From NCBI GenBank assembly GCA_001839685.1, contig MLAK01000581.1, positions 38,427 to 81,225 of the forward strand: 42,799 nt of DNA. The letters run 5' to 3'. The notes under the pieces are model-generated. The model had not been told where the DNA came from, searched no databases, and was given only the letters and a program-made list of their open reading frames with translations. Shown here one piece after another: positions 1-9,700 of the stretch. The DNA comes from Tritrichomonas foetus. Lineage: Eukaryota; Parabasalia; Tritrichomonadida; Tritrichomonadidae. The first letter of the stretch is position 1, and each line of letters begins with the position of its first letter. The position numbers were made by a program, and so were the translations under genes.

Positions 1-80
1 AAAATGAATAGAGATGAAAAGAAAATGAATAGAGATGAAAAAAATGAACAGTGATGAAAAAAATCACAAATTAATGAAAA
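1..80. repeat. Degenerate ~20-bp tandem repeat
   Basis: The first 80 bases hold about four decaying copies of a roughly 20-bp unit with core AAAATGAATAGAGATGAAAA. The first two copies are nearly identical and the later ones drift. The block sits just beyond the stop codon of the PP6-like gene and is cut by the window edge, so its full length is unknown. No coding role is evident. Confidence 0.6.
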
Positions 81-91
81 AATACCATTCT

Positions 92-1000
92 TTAGGCAAA
101 GTATGATGGTACTCTGTCGCTTGGAATCACTCTCTGATCGTCTGGAACAGCATCGAACACTTCAAAATTCACGCTGAGGTCTTCAGCAACTTGCATCACT
201 GAAGCCTTGTTTCCAGAGCGGTACATGTAGTTCGGGGCAGACCAAACTGTAACAAGCTCTTGATCGAAAAACCATTGGTAGCCGTCCATAGCAAGCTGAT
301 GTGCCCTTGCTATCATCTTTAGTTTATTGTTGTATATGAACTCGTGTGTAGGTCTTTTGCCGAAGAGATAGCCAGCACCTCTTTGGTTTGAGCCCCATTC
401 TTCGATATCTTCAGGGTCGCTCCAGCAAAGGTCCGAAATTGGTCCTGATGATGGAATTTCTTGGCGACGCTCCTGGACAGCAATTTGCTCGAGCGCGCGA
501 ACATCTGGGGAGAGACCACCATGAACGCAAAAGATTTTGTTATCAATGACTGCTGCCATTGGTAGAAAATCAAAGAGTTCATTGCAGAGCTTATATGGTC
601 CGGGATGGCCGAACCTGTTAACGATCTCCTCATAGAAGCCATACATCTGGTTGACTTGGCGGCACTCGTGGTTACCTCTGAGCATGAAGAAGCGTTCCGG
701 GTACTTGACTTTGTATGCAAGAAGCAAGGAAAAGGTTTCGATTGAATAATATCCACGATCGACATAATCGCCTAAAAATAGATATTTCGTGTCGGGGGGT
801 TGTCCGCCTTTCTCGAATAGATACAAAACGTCGTAAAATTGACCGTGGACGTCACCACAGACTGTAATTGGCGTTGTTAAGGATATCAAAGTGCCTTCTT
901 GATAAAGAATGTCTGCGGCCATTCTAAAAAGAGAAACAAGGTCTGCTTCGTTAATTGGTTTGTGAGCTCTGACGTTCTCGATGAATTGATCAAGATCCAT
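92..1000 (-). CDS. Serine/threonine protein phosphatase catalytic subunit, PP6/Sit4-like
   Basis: This is a 302-residue PPP-family phosphatase. It dephosphorylates phospho-Ser/Thr using two metal ions in the cytosol or nucleus, normally with regulatory subunits. The metal and catalytic motifs are intact: GDVHG (49-53), GDYVDRG (77-83), RGNHE (108-112), a CVHGG box and the SAPNY loop. Length matches human PP6 (305). The C-terminal third fits PP6 better than PP2A or PP4, notably WSDPEDIEEW, RAHQLAMDGY and the VPDDQRVIPSDR stretch. The protein ends in PSYFA instead of the usual YFL, so the methylated C-terminal leucine of this subfamily is missing. The SAPNY loop reads SAPNYMYRSGN where CYRCGN is usual. 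The start is the ATG at 1000. The PPP call is certain; the PP6 subfamily is my alignment from memory. Confidence 0.95.
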   Translation of the reverse strand: MDLDQFIENVRAHKPINEADLVSLFRMAADILYQEGTLISLTTPITVCGDVHGQFYDVLYLFEKGGQPPDTKYLFLGDYVDRGYYSIETFSLLLAYKVKYPERFFMLRGNHECRQVNQMYGFYEEIVNRFGHPGPYKLCNELFDFLPMAAVIDNKIFCVHGGLSPDVRALEQIAVQERRQEIPSSGPISDLCWSDPEDIEEWGSNQRGAGYLFGKRPTHEFIYNNKLKMIARAHQLAMDGYQWFFDQELVTVWSAPNYMYRSGNKASVMQVAEDLSVNFEVFDAVPDDQRVIPSDRVPSYFA

Positions 1001-1835
1001 ATTTCTGGTTTAGAATATTCAAAAAGGTGACACCTATCGTCGAAAAAAAAATCGCTAAAAAATTCATGAGACTAAGCTTATGAAAAAGTTTGTAGATTCT
1101 GAGAAATGTATTTTACACCACTCAAATTTATATGAAAAAGTTTGAGTAATATATAAAGTATAGAAAAATATAAAGAAAGTATAGAAATTTTACTTACACA
1201 GTTTAAATAAAAAACTTTGGGAGATCGCTTTCTTGATTTCACTTCAAGTGATGAGATATTGATGCTATTAAATTCCAACATGATAAACAAAAGGCATACA
1301 AATAATTCTATTCAAGGATATAATTTATTCCGAACAATATTTTTTTTGATGTAAATAAGTTTGCTTTATTAATATCATATCATCTATGAAGGACAATGCT
1401 CAATAAATTTATTTAAATGATACTAAACATCATATTCAATTGATGCTAATAATTTATATGTTTGATTTCAATCAACAATAAAATTATTCCATATATACAT
1501 AAATATTATTATCTTACTTCCAAGTAGATATCTGGCAAAAACGTATCAAGTTTGAGTTGAACCCATTCTACATACTTAGATGATATCAAACATAGCTGTA
1601 ATTTTTCTGTTTATTTTTAATATCATTTTACTATCATGCTTGAGTGAGCATAACTCCGAATAAACTTTGAAAGAAAAAGAAATTATTATCATTTTCTCAA
1701 CACTTTCATCTATATTTATACTAAATGCTATTATTAATCTTTCGGGGAAAAAGGAATTATTATTATTTTCTAATTTTTTTTTGAACTATCAGTTGATTCA
1801 TTTCAATCTATAGATATCTATTGTTATCTATTTTT
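1001..1835. other. Intergenic, AT-rich, no gene seen
   Basis: This stretch lies between the 5' end of the PP6-like gene and the 3' end of the reductase gene. It has only short chance frames, the longest being about 70 codons with low-complexity composition. Near the PP6-like start are an ATATTCAAAAAGG element (1013-1025) and two TATGAAAAAGTTTG copies (about 1079 and 1132), related to a motif seen before other genes here. No tRNA-like fold was recognised by eye. Confidence 0.5.
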
Positions 1836-2585
1836 TTAATAAATGAATGGAATAATTATGTAGCGATGCAAAGACGTAAATTCAATACCAAATTTATCAA
1901 TATACCATTGGTAAGTCATGATTGACTGATGTGATAAATTGATAAAAACGAAAGTAAACATTAAAAAAGTTAAAACATGAGGAGATAACAAAAAGTAGAC
2001 AAAATACAACACAATTTCAAGAAAATAATGAGGGGAAGTAAGTTTGGTGAATAGCCAACCATTTGGAATACTATATTTTTTCAATGCAGATAACTTTTGA
2101 TGTGATAAAAATTGAAAAATGTTTAAAACAAAAGCCAAAAAAATTAATAAAATATAGTAATCATTATCACTATTAGAACAATAGGCAAGGGTTATTGGGG
2201 CCATTGCATAAAACAACAAACCTGCTAGAAAGTTAATCAGATGCATTTTCCGATTAGAAAATTTAGTAATGAAAAGACTTTCATTTAAACGACGAAATGA
2301 ATGAATGCAAAGAAGAATATTTGAAAATGATGGAGGGAATCTGATCAAAAAAGTAATCAAAAACATAAAACACGAAAAGCTATAAAAAATAATCCAACCA
2401 ATCTTGTTTGAAATTGTTGGCATATTGAACCAAGCATTAGTGTTTTCAAGTTTTCCAAACCTCGTAAATTGATCCCAAGATGATGAAAAAAATTTGGCCG
2501 AATAAACAATAATAGCACATATCCATAACAACGGAAGTATGTATGGTAAAAGAGAAATCCCAAATTCAATGATTTCTGGAAGCAT
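1836..2585 (-). CDS. Steroid 5-alpha-reductase / polyprenol reductase family (SRD5A3/Dfg10-like)
   Basis: The 249-residue multi-span membrane protein carries the C-terminal reductase domain of the SRD5A family. Matching blocks are the IHSFRRLNESLFI stretch followed by a NADPH-site-like region, the GWLFTKLTSPHYFLEI block, and a C-terminal YQWYIDKFG...HRYIIIPFIY ending. The order and wording fit SRD5A3/Dfg10, which family members use to reduce polyprenol or polyprenal to dolichol for N-glycosylation in the ER. It is shorter than human SRD5A3 (318), mainly at the N-terminus. About six hydrophobic helices are visible. The first ATG is at 2585, with an Inr-like TCATTT box 14 nt upstream. A related trans-2-enoyl-CoA reductase is possible, but the motif order favours polyprenol reductase. 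Confidence 0.8.
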   Translation of the reverse strand: MLPEIIEFGISLLPYILPLLWICAIIVYSAKFFSSSWDQFTRFGKLENTNAWFNMPTISNKIGWIIFYSFSCFMFLITFLIRFPPSFSNILLCIHSFRRLNESLFITKFSNRKMHLINFLAGLLFYAMAPITLAYCSNSDNDYYILLIFLAFVLNIFQFLSHQKLSALKKYSIPNGWLFTKLTSPHYFLEIVLYFVYFLLSPHVLTFLMFTFVFINLSHQSIMTYQWYIDKFGIEFTSLHRYIIIPFIY

Positions 2586-3193
2586 GACTGTGAACAAATG
2601 AATTCAACAACAATAAATGAATCACATCACATGTCATTTTTATTTATTTGATAACATGATACAATCATTCATGAATTCGTCAAATATAAGTTTGTTCATC
2701 AAACGAAACAAATTAAATATGCTAAATCTAATGGGTAATGAAATGATAAAAAACATGAATTAGATGCCAAAAATCCGATTTTTGAAAATGAATGTGACAA
2801 AACTCTAACACAGCTTTTTCTCGTTAAATTGTACGTATTCTTTTAAACTAAATATATGATTTCAAAGCAATTCCATATGCTTTACGTCTCCAATTAAGCA
2901 TTTCTTTAATTGATTTGAAAAATGTGACATGATTTAAAATAATAATAATGTGATTTGATTTAAAATTGAAAATTATAAATATACCATGAGTATCACCAAA
3001 TAATTCAAGTAAAATAAGAAATTTCAGATAATAATTGGTAAAAATAGAAATAAACAGGTGCATTTTGCCTTAACTCTTTTTAGTATGTGTTTAAACATGT
3101 GAAGAGGGTGCGAACATGTGAATTTTTCGATAATGATGTTATTCTGAAGTTTTTATTTAATGATATAAAGTAGTGAAACTCTAAAAGTGACAC
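2586..3193. other. Intergenic between divergent reductase and P0 genes
   Basis: This is the divergent promoter region for the reductase (-) and P0 (+). A 71-codon frame on the minus strand (2848-3063) starts with ATG and is hydrophobic, but it resembles nothing I know and sits in AT-rich DNA, so I do not call it a gene. No RNA gene was recognised. Confidence 0.45.
2596..2601 (-). promoter_or_regulatory. Inr-like TCATTT box of the reductase gene
   Basis: Read on the minus strand, TCATTT matches the parabasalid initiator TCA(+1)Y(T/A). The presumed +1 A at 2599 leaves a 14-nt 5' UTR before the ATG at 2585, typical of the short leaders in this lineage. Confidence 0.45.
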
Positions 3194-4189
3194 ATGGCTC
3201 ACTGACCGAAAAGGAACGGTTTGGTCGGCCTTTTCTCTTCAATGCACCACGAGAAAGTTATTCCTCAAAAGAAGGTTGATTTCTGCAACAGACTTCGCGA
3301 ATTGTTCCGCCATTACCACAAGATCGTTCTTGTTTCATCCGAAAACGTTAACGCCACCCAGATGCTCCACATCCGTCACGACCTCCTCGGTCATGCCGAA
3401 ATCGTTTTCGGAAAGAACTCCCTCATGCGCCGTGTCGCTGAAGAACTCAAGAAGGAAGTTGGACACCTTGAAGTTATCGAACCATTCCTCACACGTGGTG
3501 TCGGCCTCATCTTCACCAACGAATCATTCGGTAAGATCAAGGAAGTTATCGACCAACACTGCGTTGGTTCACCAGCCAAAGTTGGTGCAATCTCCCCATG
3601 CGATGTTATCGTTCCACCAATGAGAACCACCCTTCCACCAACACAAGTTTCCGTTCTCCACGCCCTCGGTATCCAATCCAAGATTTTCAAGGGTACCATC
3701 GAAATCACANGTGAAAAGCANCTCATCAAGGAAGGTGAAAAGGTCGGAGCCTCAGAAGCTAACCTCCTTTCCCTCCTCAACATCATGCCATTCAAGTACA
3801 CCCTCAAGATCGAGCACCTCTTCGATAACGGAAACCTTTACGATCCAGCCATCCTCAACATCTCCGATGCTGTCCTCGGTGGCAAATTCGCTGAAGCCCT
3901 CAAGAACGTCGCTGGACTTTCACTCGGAATTGGCTATGTCAACCAAGCCTCAGCTCCACACATGGTTGGTGCCGCCTTCAAGGACGTCGCCTCCATCGCC
4001 GTCGCCGTCGACTACAAGCTCAAACAAATTGAAGAGCTTCAAGCCCTCCTTTCTGACCCAGAAGCCCTCGCCAAGATGCAAGCTGCATCAGCCGCTTCAG
4101 CTTCCGCCGGTGCTGCCCCAGCCGAAGAAAAGAAGGAAGAAGAAGAAGTCGTTGAATTAGCTGGTGGATTTGATGACCTCTTCTGTTAA
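3194..4189 (+). CDS. 60S acidic ribosomal protein P0 (uL10), 5' end damaged by indels
   Basis: P0 anchors the P1/P2 stalk on the large ribosomal subunit and recruits elongation factors. From codon TTG 3221 onward the frame encodes an intact 322-residue uL10 protein: RNA-binding N-terminal domain (GKNSLMRRV), insertion domain, an Ala-rich hinge and an acidic tail. The tail ends GGFDDLFC instead of the usual MGFGLFD. Two Ns (3710, 3721) fall in codons whose spacing still fits the family, so they are ambiguous bases and not gaps. The only nearby ATG (3194) is in frame but meets TGA at 3203. The bases between read as SLTEKER in a different frame, then need one T fewer near 3220, so a missing base near 3198 and an extra T near 3220 cancel. 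Codons are markedly C-ending, as in highly expressed genes. Confidence 0.93.
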
Positions 4190-4470
4190 ATAAATTAACT
4201 TTTGACTTCCTTTAAATATCCACCTCTTGAAAATTTGTTTTTTTCTTTTTCTTTATTTTTCTTTCTCTCTTTACGCTATTCTGGACACTAATCATGACTT
4301 TCTATCACTTTGAGCATCAAACTGATGCGATTCATGATTCATGAGTTAACTTTTAAAAGCATTTTTTACGAATAAAGCCCAAATATCATCTGAAAAAATT
4401 ACAAGAAATTTTGGTCGTGCAACTTTTTAAGCATTTTTTCATCGTTGTGAAAGTCTTTGGAAAAAATCCA

Positions 4471-5979
4471 ATGATGGACTGGAAGAATGTCAATATCAAA
4501 GAACTTTCTCACAATCGAATGCAAATATTCCTTGAGACATCACATACTACCAGTTTAAAAAAGCAAGATCGAATTTTTGACATAGGACGTTTGAGTGATG
4601 ATGCCATTAATGAAATAATGAACTGTATAGTCAGTTATATGGACAACCCTGAATTGATGGCAAACAATCTTCATGCAATTGTATTCTCAAATCCACTTTG
4701 CATCTGCGAAATTATAATTAATTCCAGCATTTTCCCTCAGATTTTATCATTGCTCCATTCTTCACATTTTCCACTATTAATGCGTGCCATATGTGATATG
4801 GTTTATTTTTCTCCGACTTTAATCATGACATTATTCCGCTATGACTTCTTTCCTTTATTGTATGGATGGATGACCGCACCAAATATGGACATTTCCCATG
4901 AAGCATTGAAATTCATCAGAAAGATTATTCCTTATGGTATGGAAAACAAAATTATTCTTTTTGCAACAGGATTTATAGAAAAAATGTTTTCACTTATTCA
5001 TATTTACAATGAAAATGAATTTCCTTTAGAGAAATTTAGGTATGCAATCAAAACTGTGTTTTTATTTGTGGTATATGATCCAGTATATGGTGAAAATTCA
5101 TTTTTCAGTAGTTACGGGAAATTACACGATAGAAAGACTGTGATGGAAAATTGTCGATCTTTAGGTTTTCCTACCAAAGTTATGTTTAAAGTTTCACAAT
5201 TTCTAAAATATGGAAATGGGTTTATTCCTAATAGAGAACTTTACCATTTTATTGATAACTTACTAATTTCTAATAATTTCGAGTGGTGTTTAAATGCACT
5301 TCATATGTTAGAATATTTAGCTTCTTATAGTAGGTTTAATTCGGAAAAAATAGCAGAATCCACAAATTTCTTCAAATTTGCAAAAATGGCATTATTTTGT
5401 AATAATGCTGATATTGTTACACATATTTATAATATCATACATCATATTTTATTTTATACAGATGATTTTTATGAGAAACAAATCCAAAAAATTGATATTT
5501 TTCGAAATGGATTGAATTTTATTGGCGGTGCTCCATCTGATCTTCAAATGGCAATTTCACGGTGCTTATTTAATGGTTTAGATGCTTTTGATTTTGTGAA
5601 GGATTTAATTTTAATTCCTGATGTATTTGAATGCTTACTAAATTTAATGAGTGAAAGTGAAAATAATGTTCGTTCCGAAATTTGTGCATTAATTGTGGCA
5701 ACTCTTAGTTTATGCACTCGAACAGAAAGAGGATTGGTTTTATCCGATAATCTGATATTTGCATTATTAGATTTTCTTCCACTTTATGATGAAAGTTTGA
5801 CTGTAATTATTTTATTTTTGTTTGTTTCTTTGTTTGATGAGTTTCCCGAGCAGATGTATAGTTTTTTGGCAACTGAAGATACAATTGATGTAATCAATCA
5901 TATCATTGAAGATGAGAATGAAGAAGCAGCATATGTGGCCAGATCTCTACTGAAAAACTTTAGTTTTATGACAAAATAG
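4471..5979 (+). CDS. Armadillo/HEAT-like helical repeat protein, function unknown
   Basis: I do not recognise a specific family. The 502-residue product is made almost wholly of alternating hydrophobic helices of about 35-45 residues, with blocks such as LMANNLHAIVFSNPLCICEI and AISRCLFNGLDAFDFV. This is the look of an ARM/HEAT superhelix used for protein binding. No signal peptide, membrane segment or catalytic motif is seen. The open frame begins upstream at a TTG (4411), but the first methionines are the paired ATGs at 4471 and 4474. Solo ARM-like proteins of this size are common in parabasalid genomes. Codon use is AT-rich, unlike the neighbouring P0 gene. Confidence 0.75.
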   Translation: MMDWKNVNIKELSHNRMQIFLETSHTTSLKKQDRIFDIGRLSDDAINEIMNCIVSYMDNPELMANNLHAIVFSNPLCICEIIINSSIFPQILSLLHSSHFPLLMRAICDMVYFSPTLIMTLFRYDFFPLLYGWMTAPNMDISHEALKFIRKIIPYGMENKIILFATGFIEKMFSLIHIYNENEFPLEKFRYAIKTVFLFVVYDPVYGENSFFSSYGKLHDRKTVMENCRSLGFPTKVMFKVSQFLKYGNGFIPNRELYHFIDNLLISNNFEWCLNALHMLEYLASYSRFNSEKIAESTNFFKFAKMALFCNNADIVTHIYNIIHHILFYTDDFYEKQIQKIDIFRNGLNFIGGAPSDLQMAISRCLFNGLDAFDFVKDLILIPDVFECLLNLMSESENNVRSEICALIVATLSLCTRTERGLVLSDNLIFALLDFLPLYDESLTVIILFLFVSLFDEFPEQMYSFLATEDTIDVINHIIEDENEEAAYVARSLLKNFSFMTK

Positions 5980-6728
5980 AAGATATTTATGATCTTTAAT
6001 ATTCTTGTCAAAAACATATTTTGCTTCACGCAATAATTGTCAAGAAATCTTTAATAAAATGCGGTTATTATTCTTACAGTTAACTTCGATTTTCTCTTTT
6101 AGATATCTAAATTCAATTGAATATGCAGACTTTATACGATCAAATATAATGAATAACGAATACAGCAACATCAGATACATTCATGTTGACGTCGGCTAAA
6201 ATGATCAGAAATATTTTTGATCTAATGATGTAAAAAGAAATCACAGAGATTTGAGAGGATTTAGTTCGAACTAATACAAAAAGTTTCCGTAGGAATTTGA
6301 ATATTCAAAAACCCTCAAGAAGCTTAATTTATGAAGTGATAGAAAAAGCTAATTTATGAAATCTGCTTTGAATTGTAATCCGGTCTTTTTAAATTTCCAC
6401 TTTCCCATTGAAATTTTCGATGTTTCTGCAAGTTCTCAAAATCACAAATGAAAATAGTTTGAAGATACAGATTATTCAGTTGATTATGAGATGTTAGTTT
6501 GGCATCATGACAAGACGTTATGATTTCAAAATTTCTTACAAAATTGTTGATACAAAATATTTATAGAAATTCTATTTTGGGAAAAAATCGAAGAAATTTC
6601 AGTGTCCTTAGTCAATATTTTAAGTATAATTGAATAATATTGAAATAGTTGAAGTTCGGAAAAAATTAGTAGTTTATACAAAAAGTTATGATATTACAGA
6701 AAAAGTTACCATTGAAAATTATAAACCC
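5980..6728. other. Intergenic upstream of LRR-PP2C gene
   Basis: No gene is supported here. A 64-codon frame (6005-6199) has no ATG start and looks like chance. The last 99 bases (6630-6728) are open in the LRR-PP2C frame and code plausibly, with blocks such as EVRKKLVVYTKSYD, but contain no ATG. Either translation starts at 6729 or an upstream start codon has been lost. Confidence 0.5.
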
Positions 6729-9700
6729 ATGGGCGCAGAAGACTCACGACCTCTTTTTAATCCAGAGGAGAGTGTTCTTGAATTATCACAACAAAATCTT
6801 GATCTAATACCTTACAAAATTAAGGAGAATTCGATTGTAAAAATGAACCTTCAATATAATAAAATTAGAAAACTACCAAAACGAGCCACACGCGTTTCCC
6901 ATCTTGTCCTCTCATCAAACGAATTGAATGAACTCCCAGAAACTATGATCAACCGCATTTTAACCTATACATATCTAAATTATCTAGATTTGTCGATAAA
7001 TGACCTTAAAAATTGGCCTGACAAGTTATCCAAGTTAAATAAATTAAGAACTCTGGATTTACATTGTAACAAAATCGAAAAAATCAAAATTTTATCGAGA
7101 TCATTGCATACTTTGATTTTGGGCACAAATCGTCTCACTGAATTGCCTGAAGTACCCAAAACACTTCTGTGCCTCAATTTAGATTTTAATCGAATCAAAG
7201 AACTCAAATCTGGCTGTGAATTTGCCCGACTTCAAAAACTATCTTTGCCAGTCAATTCTTTAGAAAGAATTGATGAAAATTTAAATTTCCCACTTCTTGA
7301 GTATCTAGACATAGGTCGAAATAGATTGAAAGAACTTCCAGACATGTCGAAAATTGCTCCGAAATTAAAAATTTTTGAATGTTCAGATAATTTCTTGACA
7401 GAGTTTCCAAAACTGCCTGGCACTATTAAAGAGTTTGCTTTTAGAAATAATGAGCTTAACGAAGTTCCAAACTTTTTCGAACTATTTGAAAACTTAACAA
7501 CAATCGATATTTCCGAGAATAACATCAAACATTTATCACGATTACCAACTTCTTGTACATTTTTAGCAGCTCATACAAACGGATTAGAAGAAATCGAAGA
7601 TTCTGATACACCAAATTTGAAAAGGGTTTTCTTAATGCACAATAACCTTAAAAAGTTTCCAATTTTCGAAAATAATGAACTTGAAGAAGCTTACTTTAGT
7701 TTCAATGAAATTGAAAATTTCGATAATTTCCATTTCAATCAAACTTTGACAAAAATTGATATTTCACATAATCAAATAAAAGAATTACCTGACGCTTTAT
7801 TCGGAATTCCAACTTTACAAACCATTTATGCAATTAATAATAAAATAAAAATAGTTCCAGAATCATTTTCACAATCCAGCATCACTGTTTTTAATATATC
7901 TTCAAATCCTTTGAAAAAATTCCCCAAACATTTACCAGAATCTCTTCAAAAAATTTATGTGTCATATTGTGGACTTGTTTCAATTCCTTCAACGATTAAA
8001 AAATCAAAAAATCTCGAAGAATTAGTCGCTTATGGAAATCAACTCAAAAGCATTCCAAAAATCCCAAATTTGAAAACTTTATTACTCTCACAAAATCAGT
8101 TTAGCGATTTTCCAAAACTTCCTAAATCATTAACCATTCTTGATTTTTCATATAATAATTTTACAACATTGCCTGATAAAATTAAATTACCTAATGTCAT
8201 CGATATTGATTTCTCCCATAATGATATTGAAAACCTTCCTTCAAATTTCGAGATTCCACAAATTAAATATTTGAAATTATCATATAACAAAAGATTGGCC
8301 ACTACTCCTAAAATTCAGAAATATTCATCACTTCTCATTATTAACGCTGAAGGTACAAAAATCATATTTAATAAACTTCCAGCAATTCGTGAATTGATGA
8401 CAAACCAAGCTAATCTTTTCCATTCACCTTTTACAAAATTAATTCAATGTGGCTCAAATGTTGGATATTCCGAAATGTGTGGTATTCGTGATGCAATGGA
8501 AGATGCTATTCTCGTAAGAGAAAACATCAAAGATAACATTTCTGCTTATGGTGTTTTTGATGGACATGGTGGTGCTAAAACATCAACTGTTGCAGTATAT
8601 AAATTCACTCAATATTTCCAGCAAAATGGTGAATTTTCAGCTGATTATATGTGTAAAACTCTTCTTAAGGTTAATGAAGACATTCGAAGATATAAACATA
8701 ATGATGGATCAACTGTAGCAATTGCACTCCGACAAGAAAATAAAATTTTAACTGCACATTTAGGTGATGCAAGAGCAATTATTGTAAAAGATGATGGAAC
8801 GATTAGTTTTGCGACAAAAGATCATAAACCATCATTAAGAAGTGAATATGAAAGAGTTCGAGATGCTGATTCAAACATTATTGCGGGTAGAGTTTATGGA
8901 ATTTTAGCAATTACAAGGTCGATTGGTGATTTCAAAGTTGTTGGACTTTCATATGAACCAGAAATAAATGAATATGAGATAGAGGATGATGATAAATGGA
9001 TGATTATTGGATGCGATGGTATTTGGGATGTTATATTCCCTGAAATTGTTTGTTCAATTAGTCAAGAAGTAAACAATGCAACAGAGTTTGCATTCAAAAT
9101 GAGAAATATGGCTTATTCTTCAATGTCATTCGATAATATTTCTGTAATAGTTGTTGATTTAAAGAAACGCTCTAAACCTCCTAAACATTTGAAATTACCA
9201 AGTTTAAGTAAAATGTATTCAAATGTAAATATTCCTCTTGAATCCATTATTGCCAAAGAAAGTGAAGATCAATATGAAAATCGACTTTTGAATGATAAAG
9301 TATCTGAAATACCTTCACTTTTATCATATGAACCAACAAAATTTGATGATGAGACACCAAGTTCAAGTTCCAACTCTGATTCAAACTCAAATTCGAGTTC
9401 AAGATCTAACGGTGGTTCTAGCAGTGAATCTGAAGAAGACAATTCAAAAGAAAACAATTCTGAAGAGAAATCACATAAAAGGTCAAATAAAGAAGATAAT
9501 GTAAAAGTTGAACTGATTGTTAAGAATCATCATGGCACTAATGGAGAACTTAAAAATGTGAAAATTGATTTTAAAGAAACAGGTGATAAAAAGGCAACAA
9601 TAATTTTGAAACAAGAAAAATCATCAAATCCTTCTGAATCTTCCGAATCATCTTCCAATAAACTAGATAATAAAAACGAAGCCAAACAACCACAAATTCC

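Noticed and set aside
1078..1290. 70-codon minus-strand frame
   Set aside because: No family resemblance; low-complexity hydrophobic and in AT-rich spacer, consistent with chance.
2848..3063. 71-codon hydrophobic minus-strand frame starting with ATG
   Set aside because: No known match, no clear promoter, AT-rich context; could be a tiny membrane protein but unsupported.
6255..6280. tRNA-like TTCGA string
   Set aside because: The TAGTTCGAACTA stretch lacks acceptor and anticodon arms; it is a palindrome only.
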